Shown here: positions 16,920-25,504 of the stretch, in pieces
Layout: every line of letters begins with the position of its first letter
Position numbering within the stretch: the stretch's first letter is position 1
NCBI GenBank assembly: GCA_946482325.1
Contig: CAMLRA010000020.1
Coordinates: 1-39,078 of the forward strand
Direction: 5' to 3'
DNA length: 39,078 nucleotides
DNA from: an uncultured Chromatiaceae bacterium
GTDB lineage: Bacteria > Pseudomonadota > Gammaproteobacteria > Enterobacterales > Alteromonadaceae
Made by a program: the position numbers and the translations under genes
Notes under the pieces: generated by a model
The model's database searches: none
What the model saw: the letters and a program-made list of their open reading frames with translations, nothing else
What the model was told of the DNA's origin: nothing

Positions 16920-17375
16920 TCAGCCTTGCTTTAAATGCCGCACTAACTGCTGGCAAGCCTGTTCAATCAGATCAAATACCACGGCAAAACCACGTGGACC
17001 GCCATAATATGGGTCTGGCACTTCCTGCCATTTTGGATATTCCGGGTGATACTGCAGCAACAGTTTTAATTTGTGTTGTTGCTCAGGCGGGCAACGCCGG
17101 GTTAAATCAGCCAGATTTTGCTGATCCATCGCCAGAATGAGGTCATAGTCATCAAAGTCAGCCGGCAACACTGGTCGTGATTTGATGCCTTTAAAGGAAT
17201 AATCCGGCGCCGCCTTGATACTGCGTGGGTCCGGTGCATCACCTTTATGCGAAGCACTGGTACCGGCCGATTCGACCTCGCACACTAGTCCCTGGTTAGC
17301 AGCCAACTGACGGAAAACCGCGTGAGCGGTTGGTGAGCGACATATATTTCCTAAACAGACAAACAGAATTTTCAC
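16920..17375 (-). CDS. Low-molecular-weight protein tyrosine phosphatase
   Basis: A 151-residue cytosolic phosphatase with the active-site loop CLGNICRSP (Cys7, Arg13) directly at the N-terminus and the general-acid motif VPDPYYGG near residue 118. It is the general, eukaryote-like LMW-PTP form rather than clearly the Wzb/Etp type, and no Wzc-like kinase is nearby. The start is the GTG at 17375, because the family begins MKILFVCLGN there. Upstream in-frame codons to 17459 would add residues foreign to the family. It is divergent from moxR with 88 bp between. Confidence 0.9.
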   Translation of the reverse strand: MKILFVCLGNICRSPTAHAVFRQLAANQGLVCEVESAGTSASHKGDAPDPRSIKAAPDYSFKGIKSRPVLPADFDDYDLILAMDQQNLADLTRRCPPEQQHKLKLLLQYHPEYPKWQEVPDPYYGGPRGFAVVFDLIEQACQQLVRHLKQG

Positions 17376-17463
17376 TGGCAAGACCCTGACTCTAAACAAG
17401 TTGCGCCAGTATACGAATTTTGTGAATATTTGACAGTAGCAGCAGCGAGACAAGGACAACCCA

Positions 17464-18381
17464 GTGACTGATGTATCAAACGCGGCTGTACTTCACCAGG
17501 TGGAGCAGCAACTGAATCAGGTGATCCTCGGCAAACCGCAGCAAATCAGGCTGGCGCTGACCTGCCTGCTCGCCGGTGGGCATTTGTTGCTGGAGGATAT
17601 GCCCGGTATGGGCAAAACCACCCTGGCGCACGCCTTAGCCCAAAGCCTCGGCTTGAGTTATCGCCGTGTGCAATTTACCAGCGATTTATTGCCGGCCGAT
17701 TTAACCGGTTTTAACCTGTTTGATGCCCGCACCCAGGAGTTCAGATTTCAGCCTGGGCCTGTATTTAGTCAGGTATTGCTGGCTGATGAAATCAACAGAG
17801 CCAGCCCGAAAACCCAAAGTGCGCTGCTCGAAGCGATGGAAGAGCATCAAGTGTCGATTGATGGCGCAACCCGCGAATTGCCGACACCATTTTTTGTCAT
17901 TGCCACGCAGAATCCACAAAATTACAGCGGCACTAATGCCCTGCCGGAATCGCAACTCGACCGCTTTATGCTACGTTTGAGCCTCGGTTTTCCCGATCGT
18001 GCTGCCGAGCTGCAGTTATTACAACAACCGGCCGGCCGCAGCGCGGCGTTGCAGGCTATCTTAAATCCACTGACTTTGGTGGAGTTACAGCAGGCGGTGG
18101 ATGCTATCCACTGCAGCGAGCCGCTCTTACTCTATGTGCTGGATTTGGTCAGCAACAGCCGTAACCGCCAGGATATGCAGGCGCTGTCGCCGCGGGCAGC
18201 CAAAGCGCTGGTCAGAGCTGGTCGTGCGTACGCGTTAATTTGTGGCCGTAGTTTTGTCACCGCCGACGACATCCGGCACATTTTCCCGGCCGTGGCGGAG
18301 CACAGGTTACACCCGGGTGGCCATGCTGGTGAAACCAACGCCAGTACCTTGTTGCTACAACAAACGCCATGTCAGATCTGA
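17464..18381 (+). CDS. MoxR-family AAA+ ATPase
   Basis: A 305-residue MoxR ATPase. Walker A is GMGKTTLA (about residues 45-52), Walker B is LLADEINRA (about 102-110), and ALLEAMEEHQVS and FFVIATQNP follow as sensor segments. MoxR proteins act as chaperone-like ATPases with von Willebrand or DUF58 partners in assembly or maturation of other proteins. The start is a GTG at 17464 with AAGGAC upstream. The next gene begins 1 nt after the stop, so the order moxR-DUF58-tgpA forms one operon. The client protein is unknown. Confidence 0.92.
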   Translation: MTDVSNAAVLHQVEQQLNQVILGKPQQIRLALTCLLAGGHLLLEDMPGMGKTTLAHALAQSLGLSYRRVQFTSDLLPADLTGFNLFDARTQEFRFQPGPVFSQVLLADEINRASPKTQSALLEAMEEHQVSIDGATRELPTPFFVIATQNPQNYSGTNALPESQLDRFMLRLSLGFPDRAAELQLLQQPAGRSAALQAILNPLTLVELQQAVDAIHCSEPLLLYVLDLVSNSRNRQDMQALSPRAAKALVRAGRAYALICGRSFVTADDIRHIFPAVAEHRLHPGGHAGETNASTLLLQQTPCQI

Positions 18382-18382
18382 G

Positions 18383-19309
18383 ATGAAAACACTGTTGGCA
18401 GCCCTCAGGGCCAGCATTCGTCAGCGCGTCTGGCGCTGGCTGGACCAGCGCATGCCGGCGGCAGCTGAACAACAACTACGCCAGCACATGTTGTTTGTCT
18501 TTCCGACACCTTTTGGTTTTTCCTTACTGGCCTTAGTGGTGTTGTTATACATTCTAGGTACTAACTATCAGAATAATCTGGTGATCTTACTTGGTTATCT
18601 GCTGCTGGTACTTTGCCTCGCGGCTATCCTGCTGGCATTTCTGAATGTACATCACACCACAATAAAAGCCAAAGTTCCCGGCGATACCTGTGTCGGCGAC
18701 TCGGTGCACATCATGCTGCACCTGCAGCGCGCCAGCGGTTTGCCACAAACGCTGCAGCTGGGCTGGCAAAATGAGTCATTGATGCTCGCGACGGGGCAGA
18801 CTCAGTTATTGACCTTAGTAGCGGTCAAACGCGGCTATCACACTATCCCCCGCCTGAAGTTGCAATCGGTTTACCCTTTTGGCCTGGTGCGCTGCTGGAG
18901 TTATGTCCGCCTCGACTGCGGGTATTGGGTGTTTCCAAAGCCCCGACTGTCGAAGTTTAGTGCGCTGCAGGCCAGTGAGCACAGTGTTAACCGCGAAGAA
19001 TGGTCAGGACAACGCCAATATCAACCAGGCGATGCCTGGCGGCAACTGGACTGGAAACGCTTCAGCCGGCAACAGCAACTGCTGGTACATCAATACAGTG
19101 CCGTGAGCCAACCAGTTCGGGAGATTTGGTTAACTCTGGATGCGCGGATTGACGGCCTGGAAGCGCAGCTATCCGACCTCGCGGCGCGGGCGCAGCTGCT
19201 TGAACAAGCCGCTCAGCCCTTTGGCTTGCGTCTGGCGCAGCGCGAAGTGCTGATTGGCGTTGGGCCGGCGCATTTACGTCAGGTGTTACAGGAGCTGGCA
19301 TTATGTTGA
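18383..19309 (+). CDS. DUF58 domain membrane-associated protein
   Basis: A 308-residue protein with two adjacent hydrophobic segments near residues 38-80 (FSLLALVVLLYILGT, then a Leu-rich helix) and a soluble domain. The DUF58 hallmark RQYQPGDAWRQLDWKRF lies around residues 214-230. DUF58 proteins accompany MoxR ATPases and resemble von Willebrand A domains. It starts 1 nt after the moxR stop and its end overlaps tgpA by 7 bp. The start at 18383 gives the family N-terminus, and an open frame farther upstream lies inside moxR. The function is not established. Confidence 0.88.
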   Translation: MKTLLAALRASIRQRVWRWLDQRMPAAAEQQLRQHMLFVFPTPFGFSLLALVVLLYILGTNYQNNLVILLGYLLLVLCLAAILLAFLNVHHTTIKAKVPGDTCVGDSVHIMLHLQRASGLPQTLQLGWQNESLMLATGQTQLLTLVAVKRGYHTIPRLKLQSVYPFGLVRCWSYVRLDCGYWVFPKPRLSKFSALQASEHSVNREEWSGQRQYQPGDAWRQLDWKRFSRQQQLLVHQYSAVSQPVREIWLTLDARIDGLEAQLSDLAARAQLLEQAAQPFGLRLAQREVLIGVGPAHLRQVLQELALC

Positions 19310-21240
19310 CAATAAGTCCGGCACTGTTTCAGGCGTTGCAATGGCGCTTGTGGCTATTTCAGCTCCTCCTGTGGGCGCTGTTGCTGCCGGCTTATACCTC
19401 CTGGAGCCTGGCTGTGTTTGCTTTGTTATTGCTGGCTAAACTTTGGCAATTGTATCGAAACGGGAAGCCCTGGAGTCTGGGGTACAGCAATCTGCTGGCT
19501 GGTGGGATGTTATTAGCGTTGCTGCTGAGTGCCCGCGAGCTTGGCGTGATGCATTTGATGTTTCATTTTCTGTTGCTTGCTGCAGTACTGCGGTTATTAG
19601 GTTTGAAGCCACAGCGACGCACCGACGTGGTGCAGCTGATTTGGGTCCACTACTTTTTACTGGCCTGCGCATTTATTTTGCATCAGGACTTGTGGCTCAC
19701 GGCCATTATTCTGGCGGCCTTTACGCTGAATCTGTATGCACAATATCTGACGTTTTGTACGCAAGTACCCCGTCTGCAATGGCGAACTCTCAGTCGCAAT
19801 ACGTTTTTGGTGATGTTGTTTACCGGCGCTTTGTTTGTGCTGTTTCCGCGTTTGCCGCCGTTATGGCAATTACCAGGCGCGAAAATGAATCAGACTGGCC
19901 TGACCGACAACTTGGCACCGGGCGCTGTAGGCCAGTTATTGCAATCAGACGCGCTGGCGTTTCGGGTACGCTTTAGCGGTCCGTCACCGGTTGCGTCACA
20001 GCGTTGTTTTCGCGCAAAAATTTATGATGTATTTGATGGCATTAACTGGCGCGCGCAGCGCGTACAAACCCGACCTTTGCCTTTGATCGACAGGCAGGCG
20101 CAATACGGCTATACAGTGATAGCTGAGCCCCATCAGCAATTTAGTTTGTTTAGCCTTGGTGTGGTGCAACAGCATAGCCAGAATGTGCTTGCAGCCAACG
20201 AAGCGTTGCTGGTGACTGAGCAGCCACTGAGTCAGCGGCTCAGTTATCAGGTTGCCAGCAGCATTCACCCGATGAAAGCCAGTGGCAATCTGAATCGTTA
20301 TTTACAGTTGCCGAAGGGGAACCTGCAATCCAGAAAATTAGCCCAGCAGCTAAGTCAACCGGTCGCCACCACAACCACGCAAGCGTCTGCAACTGTGTTA
20401 GTGCAGCGCATCAGCGATTATTTCCGTCAGCAGCAGTTTCGCTACAGCCTGACACCGGGCGAACTGAACGGCGAGCAAATTGACCAGTTTTTATTTGAAC
20501 GCAAACTGGGATTTTGCAGTCATTACGCCGGTGCGACGGTATTTCTATTACGCGCAGCTGGGGTTCCTGCCCGGTTAGTCGGCGGTTATTTAGGCGGTGA
20601 ATGGCAAGATGGTGGTGCTTATTTGCAGGTGCTGCAAAAGGATGCCCATGCCTGGGTAGAGTATTATCAGGATGGTCAGTGGCTCAGTTTCGACCCTACT
20701 GCGTTAATTGAACCCAGCTTACTGCAGGAAACCGGATCGGATAACGCATTGACTGACTTTGCCGGTGCCGGCGGCGACTGGATGCTGGCGAAGCTGCGGT
20801 TGATGTTACTGCAGCCATTACGCGATCTGGATTATTACTGGTCGATGTGGGTGCTGAGTTTCGATTCAGCGCAGCAACAGGGTTTGTTTGGGCAGTTACG
20901 GCAATGGCAACAGGATTTCCGCCTACCGCCGTACTTCTGGGTGTGGCTGCTGGGTGTCACTGCAATCGCAGGCGCTTGGTACTGGTGGCGACGTCCCCGG
21001 CAAGACTTGACGACCCGGTTATTTCAGCCGTTGCTGCGGTTGCAGCCTAAGGCGCTGGATCACAGTTATCAGCAATATTTAACACAGTGGGCGCTGCAAC
21101 AACCGTCACTTGCTGCAGAGCTTGACGCGCTGAATGATAGTTATCTGCGCTGGCAGTTTGGTGGCGAGACCATGGCTTATGCCGAGTCCCGCCGGATGAT
21201 GCGACAATTGTTAACGAGGCTTAAACGGCTAAAATTCTGA
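19303..21240 (+). CDS. tgpA: Transglutaminase-like membrane protein (TgpA/DUF3488)
   Basis: A 645-residue inner-membrane protein. The first 190 residues hold about six hydrophobic helices (DUF3488 region), then comes a periplasmic transglutaminase core, a further helix near residue 550 (YFWVWLLGVTAIAGAWYWW) and a C-terminal cytosolic tail. The Cys-His-Asp triad is visible in KLGFCSHYAG (Cys about 405), DAHAWVEY (His about 449) and WLSFDPTA (Asp about 463). TgpA of Pseudomonas aeruginosa is reported to be essential, with an unknown substrate. It overlaps the DUF58 gene by 7 bp and completes the moxR operon. Its stop overlaps the converging TIGR02647 gene by 20 bp. Confidence 0.9.
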   Translation: MLTISPALFQALQWRLWLFQLLLWALLLPAYTSWSLAVFALLLLAKLWQLYRNGKPWSLGYSNLLAGGMLLALLLSARELGVMHLMFHFLLLAAVLRLLGLKPQRRTDVVQLIWVHYFLLACAFILHQDLWLTAIILAAFTLNLYAQYLTFCTQVPRLQWRTLSRNTFLVMLFTGALFVLFPRLPPLWQLPGAKMNQTGLTDNLAPGAVGQLLQSDALAFRVRFSGPSPVASQRCFRAKIYDVFDGINWRAQRVQTRPLPLIDRQAQYGYTVIAEPHQQFSLFSLGVVQQHSQNVLAANEALLVTEQPLSQRLSYQVASSIHPMKASGNLNRYLQLPKGNLQSRKLAQQLSQPVATTTTQASATVLVQRISDYFRQQQFRYSLTPGELNGEQIDQFLFERKLGFCSHYAGATVFLLRAAGVPARLVGGYLGGEWQDGGAYLQVLQKDAHAWVEYYQDGQWLSFDPTALIEPSLLQETGSDNALTDFAGAGGDWMLAKLRLMLLQPLRDLDYYWSMWVLSFDSAQQQGLFGQLRQWQQDFRLPPYFWVWLLGVTAIAGAWYWWRRPRQDLTTRLFQPLLRLQPKALDHSYQQYLTQWALQQPSLAAELDALNDSYLRWQFGGETMAYAESRRMMRQLLTRLKRLKF

Positions 21241-21454
21241 GTGCGGTTTGCACATGTTCGGCACAGCTGCGGCCGAGATCGGTCAGGTAACCACCATCGG
21301 CCTGGGTTAACAGGCCCTTCTGATATAGACGACTAATGGCTGCTTTAGTTTCATCATCGGCGTCTTTGTGGACTTTGATACCCTCCAGACTGCTGTCGAG
21401 ATTAAACAAATTCAGCACGCGGATCTCAACATTCAAATCGGCATTAATTGGCAT
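21221..21454 (-). CDS. TIGR02647 family small protein
   Basis: A 77-residue soluble protein recognised as the gammaproteobacterial TIGR02647 family by LFNLDSSLEGIKVHKDA, ISRLYQKGLLTQADGGYLTDLGRSCAEH. The middle resembles a winged-helix-like recognition element (a KGLL, then GGYLTDLG), but no function is known. The start is the ATG at 21454 preceded by AAGGAG. An in-frame ATG at 21511 has no such site. Its last 20 bp overlap the end of tgpA on the other strand. Confidence 0.85.
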   Translation of the reverse strand: MPINADLNVEIRVLNLFNLDSSLEGIKVHKDADDETKAAISRLYQKGLLTQADGGYLTDLGRSCAEHVQTALRILAV

Positions 21455-21512
21455 AAAGACTCCTTGGTGTTGTTGTGTTCTAACCATAGCCTGTAGCAAA
21501 AGCCACGGCAAC

Positions 21513-22073
21513 TTAGTTCAGTGCGTCATCGCGCCAGAACTTAGTGCCTTTAATCGTCGCTTGCAATGCCAGTCCTGTTTCGGTCAGCTGATAAATAGTG
21601 ATGTTATCGACCGTGATTTCGCCGCCAATGGCGTCGCCTTTTTCATTGGCCTTGGCTGCAGCGTCCATCTGGCCGCCGAAGGCCCAGCCGTCATCGACAA
21701 AGCGGTTGAGCGCCTGCTGGTTATGGAACACAAACACTAACCGGTAGTCTTTAGCGCCTAAACCGAGCCCAAGCCCCACCTCGCCCATTTTCATGTATGT
21801 CACAGTGCCGTTATTACTGTGCACCACGCCATGCCCGCCACCGGCGCTGGCAAAGATTAAATTGACGTTGGCATTGGAAAACACCGCATAACCGGCCGCC
21901 CGCTCGATACTGTCAGCGGCGTAAGGTTTTTCTTTGTAGAGTTTATTTAAAGTCGAAGCGCGCATTTGTTCAATGGACTGTCGTTTTTGGTCGGCGGTTT
22001 GGCCGCCGGTACTGGCGCAACCGCCAAGCACTAAACTACAGGTGAGAGAAAAAGCAACCAGCCATTTTGTCAT
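21513..22073 (-). CDS. SYLF (YSC84-like) domain lipoprotein
   Basis: A 186-residue protein with a lipoprotein signal (LVLGGCAS, Cys at about 19) and a SYLF/YSC84 domain. GYAVFSNANVNLIFASAGGGHGVV and YMKMGEVGLGLGLGAKDYRLVFVF are the characteristic glycine-rich strands. In eukaryotes SYLF binds lipids and actin. Bacterial forms are exported lipoproteins of unknown role. The upstream region has a perfect TATAAT. It precedes the TIGR02647 gene by 58 bp on the same strand and may be co-transcribed with it. Confidence 0.87.
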   Translation of the reverse strand: MTKWLVAFSLTCSLVLGGCASTGGQTADQKRQSIEQMRASTLNKLYKEKPYAADSIERAAGYAVFSNANVNLIFASAGGGHGVVHSNNGTVTYMKMGEVGLGLGLGAKDYRLVFVFHNQQALNRFVDDGWAFGGQMDAAAKANEKGDAIGGEITVDNITIYQLTETGLALQATIKGTKFWRDDALN

Positions 22074-22171
22074 TATTTTGCTCCGGGATCAGAAGTGTTG
22101 CAGATTCTGACCTGCGTCCGCTGCAAAAGGTTGCAGAAAATTCGGTGAAACGCAGCAGGTCAAAGTAGAAA

Positions 22172-22177
22172 ATTATA
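22172..22177 (-). promoter_or_regulatory. Candidate -10 box for the SYLF lipoprotein gene
   Basis: A perfect TATAAT on the minus strand lies about 100 bases upstream of the SYLF start. No matching -35 hexamer is found 16 to 18 bases away, so it may depend on an activator. Confidence 0.35.
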
Positions 22178-22230
22178 TTGCTTCATAAACTTAGCCGCGG
22201 CAACCAAAAATTAGCCGGCGCTAAAAAGCA

Positions 22231-22251
22231 AAAGGCCGCAGAGCGGCCTTT
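22231..22251 (-). terminator. Intrinsic terminator of htpX
   Basis: AAAGGCCGC and GCGGCCTTT pair around a 3-base loop. On the minus strand the hairpin is followed by an interrupted T-run (TTTTGCTTTTT). It begins about 18 bases after the htpX stop. Confidence 0.8.
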
Positions 22252-22269
22252 TGGGGGGACGTGAACAGA

Positions 22270-23145
22270 TCAGGCGGCGTTGCGGAGTGCCGCAATACGT
22301 TTTTCCAGCGGCGGGTGGCTTAAGAATAACTCGCTGCTGGCTGGTTTATTTGCGATACCAAAGGCCATCATGGAGCCTTCCAGCTGACTGTCGTGATTGT
22401 TACGCAGCCGCTCCAGCGCGGCGACCATTTTGTTGGCGCCGACCAGTTTGGCGGCACCGGCATCAGCGCTGTACTCCCGTTTACGCGAGAACCACATCAC
22501 AATGATACTAGCGAGCACACCAAACATCATTTCCAGCACGAAGACCGTTGCCATGTAAGCAAAACCGCCGGATTCTGACGATTCATCATCGCTGCTACGG
22601 GTAGCATTGTGGATAGCACCGGCAATCAGCCGTGCCAGGAAGATCACGAAGGTATTCACGACGCCCTGAATCAGCGTCAGCGTCACCATGTCGCCGTTGG
22701 CAACGTGGGAGACTTCATGCGCCAGTACCGCTTCGACTTCCTCTTCACGCATGTTACGCAGTAAGCCAGTACTGACTGCAACCAGGGCATTGTTGCGGCT
22801 CATCCCGGTGGCAAAGGCATTCATTTCCGGCGAGTCGTAAATCGCGACTTCCGGCATGCCGATACCGGCTTGTTGCGCCTGACGTCGTACTGTGTTGACC
22901 AGCCAGTGCTCAGTGGCATTTTGTGGTTGTTCAATCACTACTGCACCTGTGGAACGTTTTGCCATCCACTTCGACATCGCGAGCGAGATAAAAGAGCCGC
23001 CAAAGCCAAACACTGCAGCCAGTAATAACAGACCCCCCATGCTCTGCCGGTTGATGCCAAAGACACTGAACAGGATGCTCAGCACCACGGACAATACCAG
23101 CATCACCGCCAGGTTTGTCATAATAAACAACAGTATACGTTTCAT
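22270..23145 (-). CDS. htpX: Heat-shock membrane protease HtpX
   Basis: A 291-residue zinc metalloprotease (M48) of the inner membrane that degrades damaged membrane proteins. Four hydrophobic segments are visible: residues 4-28, 37-57, and two around 155-200 after the active site. The zinc motif is HEVSH (His143, Glu144, His147), and the third ligand lies in [33 protein letters not shown] is typical of HtpX. The start has GAGG upstream. A sigma-32-like promoter lies just before the gene, which fits heat-shock control as in E. coli. Confidence 0.96.
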   Translation of the reverse strand: MKRILLFIMTNLAVMLVLSVVLSILFSVFGINRQSMGGLLLLAAVFGFGGSFISLAMSKWMAKRSTGAVVIEQPQNATEHWLVNTVRRQAQQAGIGMPEVAIYDSPEMNAFATGMSRNNALVAVSTGLLRNMREEEVEAVLAHEVSHVANGDMVTLTLIQGVVNTFVIFLARLIAGAIHNATRSSDDESSESGGFAYMATVFVLEMMFGVLASIIVMWFSRKREYSADAGAAKLVGANKMVAALERLRNNHDSQLEGSMMAFGIANKPASSELFLSHPPLEKRIAALRNAA

Positions 23146-23179
23146 CTCTACCTCAAATTTCTGATGACCTGTCTGTAAG

Positions 23180-23207
23180 ATATGGACTTTGGTGTTAAAT
23201 TCAAGCC
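23180..23207 (-). promoter_or_regulatory. Sigma-32-like heat-shock promoter of htpX
   Basis: On the minus strand GGCTTGA is followed after 13 bases by GTCCATAT. The sigma-32 consensus is GGCTTGA, about 13 to 15 bases, then CCCCATNT. The predicted transcript begins roughly 28 bases before the htpX ATG. Confidence 0.65.
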
Positions 23208-23244
23208 CGATGCGACAATTCGCCTGCTTAGTCCTGCCGCCGGC

Positions 23245-23274
23245 TTGCCGCCATCGTTTTGTAGCGGCTACACT
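23245..23274 (+). promoter_or_regulatory. Candidate sigma-70 promoter of pepE
   Basis: TTGCCG and TACACT are 18 bases apart, each matching 4 of 6 consensus bases. The predicted start lies about 20 bases before the pepE ATG. Confidence 0.4.
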
Positions 23275-23301
23275 GCGCCATCCAATGATTGAGAACTTGT
23301 C

Positions 23302-24003
23302 ATGAACTTACTTCTGCTTAGCAGTTCACGCGCCGGTGACAGTGACTATCTGGCACCTGCACTGGACCTTATCGCAGCACAGCTGGCAGAGCGCCACGAA
23401 GTGCTGTTTGTGCCCTACGCCGGTGTTACGGTGTCTTACGATGACTATCAGCAAAAAGTTCAAGCGGCGTTGAAGCCCCTCGGGCTGAAAGTGAATTCCA
23501 TTCACCAGTTTGCTGACGCAAAACTGGCGCTGCAGCAGGCGCAGGCGGTGATGGTCGGTGGTGGTAATACTTTTGCTTTGTTACAGCGGCTTTATCAGCA
23601 CGATTTAGTGGAAGATTTACGCCAGCGTGTGTTGCAGGGACTGCCTTATACCGGCTGGAGCGCGGGTTCTAATATTGCCGGCCTCAGCATTCGCACCACC
23701 AACGACATGCCGATCGTTGAGCCGCCGTCATTTCAGGCGCTCGGGCTGCTGCCGTTGCAACTGAACCCGCATTACGCCAATTTTAACCCGCCAGGATTTC
23801 ACGGCGAGACCCGTGATATGCGCCTGGCGGAATTTATGCAGCTAAATCCCCAAACGCCAGTGGTTGGTTTGCCGGAAGGCACAGCGCTGCGTTTGCTGGC
23901 TGACAAACTAAGCTACCTCGGTGACACCGACGCGGCGTTATTTCAGCGTGGGGCGAAATCGGCCATAGCACCCGACAGTGACCTGTCGGCGCTAATTACC
24001 TGA
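23302..24003 (+). CDS. pepE: Dipeptidase E (alpha-aspartyl dipeptidase)
   Basis: A 233-residue cytosolic serine peptidase of family S51 that hydrolyses dipeptides with N-terminal Asp. The class-I-glutamine-amidotransferase-like fold shows [13 protein letters not shown] and the nucleophile elbow [10 protein letters not shown]. An Asp in [10 protein letters not shown] and a His in LNPHYANF complete the expected triad. Length and motifs match E. coli and Salmonella PepE. It is a single gene whose 3' end overlaps that of bioD by 12 bp on the opposite strand, with no room for a separate terminator. Confidence 0.93.
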   Translation: MNLLLLSSSRAGDSDYLAPALDLIAAQLAERHEVLFVPYAGVTVSYDDYQQKVQAALKPLGLKVNSIHQFADAKLALQQAQAVMVGGGNTFALLQRLYQHDLVEDLRQRVLQGLPYTGWSAGSNIAGLSIRTTNDMPIVEPPSFQALGLLPLQLNPHYANFNPPGFHGETRDMRLAEFMQLNPQTPVVGLPEGTALRLLADKLSYLGDTDAALFQRGAKSAIAPDSDLSALIT

Positions 24004-24702
24004 GTGGGTAGCGGCAGCCAGCTGCTGTTTCAGCGCAACAGCCAGCTGCATACATAACGTATCGTCTGCCCCGTCTGGCGAAAACGGCAAAGTCGCCAGC
24101 TGTGGCAGTTGCAGCCGGTTTGACAGGTCCGTCAATGTTTCTGCCAGATAGTGCATATCCGGTGTGAGGATATTGGCAATGTAACCCAAAACCGGCACGC
24201 CAGCGCGACGTAGTTCGCGGACTGTCAGCAGACTGTGGTTCAGGCAACCCAGCTTAACCCCAACCACCAACACCACAGGCCATTGATGCTGTACCACCCA
24301 ATCTGCCATGTATTCGTCGGCGTTCAGCGGTAATAACCAGCCGCCGGCACCTTCAATCAGTTCAAACTGGCTGTTACTTTGTGGTATCAAAGAATCAAGC
24401 TGTCGCAAGCCAAGCGTTTGGCCTTGTGCCAACGCTGCGAGATGCGGCGCGGTAGGTAAACTAAAACAGAGCGGATTGACCGCACTGAGGCTTTGCCCCG
24501 TCACTGCCGCCAGGGCTTTGGCATCGGCATTTTTGCCGTCGCTGTCGACCCCACTGGCGACTGGCTTGAGCGCGCTGCAGCGATGACCCAGCAACTGCAG
24601 ACCCCGTAATATGGCGTTGCTACAGTAAGTTTTACCGGCGTCGGTATCAGTGCCGGTGATAAAAAAACGCTGTGGTGCTGCCAGCTCGGCGAATTCATTC
24701 AT
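23992..24702 (-). CDS. bioD: Dethiobiotin synthetase
   Basis: A 236-residue ATP-dependent carboxylase that closes the ureido ring of dethiobiotin from diaminopelargonate and CO2. The P-loop is GTDTDAGKT (residues 17-25), followed by LKPVASGVD and IEGAGGWLLPL, the standard BioD motifs. I start it at the ATG at 24702, which overlaps the bioC stop as ATGA and gives the family N-terminus FFITGTDTD. A longer open frame to 24795 lies inside bioC. It is the last gene of bioBFCD. Confidence 0.95.
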   Translation of the reverse strand: MNEFAELAAPQRFFITGTDTDAGKTYCSNAILRGLQLLGHRCSALKPVASGVDSDGKNADAKALAAVTGQSLSAVNPLCFSLPTAPHLAALAQGQTLGLRQLDSLIPQSNSQFELIEGAGGWLLPLNADEYMADWVVQHQWPVVLVVGVKLGCLNHSLLTVRELRRAGVPVLGYIANILTPDMHYLAETLTDLSNRLQLPQLATLPFSPDGADDTLCMQLAVALKQQLAAATHSGN

Positions 24703-25475
24703 GGCAGTTGACCAAAAATAAACAGCACCTGATAACTCAGTGGCAGGCCTTGCGTGGTCAGATTGCGCTGATAGGCGTCGGCAAATCGTTGCCAATAACC
24801 ACGACCAGCCAGTCCCGGCACATTGCCAGCCTTCAGACCAGTATAGTTGGCACCAACCTGTTTAAACTCTCGGGCCAAGGTAAAAACATCCGGGAAAAAT
24901 AGCTGAAAGGTTTTTTGCTGACCATGACAGTGCAAGCCGCTTGCTTTCGCTGTGCGCAAATAATCAGCAACCGGGCTGAAACTCAAGGTTGGCGGCACTT
25001 GACCGGTCTGACGCCAGGCCTGCTGAAATTCATGCATCGATTCTTCCACCAATGTGGTCAAGACAAAATGGCCACCGGGTTTTAACACCCGGACAATTTC
25101 GGCAAAGACCGGCGCGGGGTCCGGACACCACTGCAACATCAGCGAGCTGAACACTGTGTCGACACTGTCATCTGGCAACGGGATTTGCGCGGCATTGGCC
25201 TGAATAAATTGCCTGGCTATGCCATGGCGTTTGGCTTGCTCCAACATGGCAGCACTCAAATCCAGCGCAATCAGCTCATCGCAATAACTACTCAGATTGT
25301 GATGAAACCAACCCGGACCACAGCCTAAATCCAGTAAAGTCCCCTGTTGTTGCTGCGGTAACAACCGCAAAGCATCAAAGGCCACCTCACGCTGTAACCG
25401 CGCACTCTGTTCGTACGTTTGTGCCGCTTTTCCGAAATGCGCACTGATTTGTTCTGCTTGCAGTTGGCTTTCCAC
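24699..25475 (-). CDS. bioC: Malonyl-[ACP] O-methyltransferase
   Basis: A 258-residue SAM-dependent methyltransferase that methylates malonyl-ACP, so that the fatty-acid machinery can build the pimeloyl chain of biotin. Motif I is LLDLGCGPGWF (about residues 47-57). HFGKAAQTYEQSARLQREVA at the N-terminus and VLKPGGHFVLTTL are typical of BioC. It lies between bioF and bioD in the usual order. No bioH, needed to remove the methyl group later, occurs in the window. It starts 29 nt after the bioF stop. Confidence 0.93.
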   Translation of the reverse strand: MESQLQAEQISAHFGKAAQTYEQSARLQREVAFDALRLLPQQQQGTLLDLGCGPGWFHHNLSSYCDELIALDLSAAMLEQAKRHGIARQFIQANAAQIPLPDDSVDTVFSSLMLQWCPDPAPVFAEIVRVLKPGGHFVLTTLVEESMHEFQQAWRQTGQVPPTLSFSPVADYLRTAKASGLHCHGQQKTFQLFFPDVFTLAREFKQVGANYTGLKAGNVPGLAGRGYWQRFADAYQRNLTTQGLPLSYQVLFIFGQLP

Positions 25476-25504
25476 TGAAAAATCCTGTGATTAATCTGTT
25501 AGTT

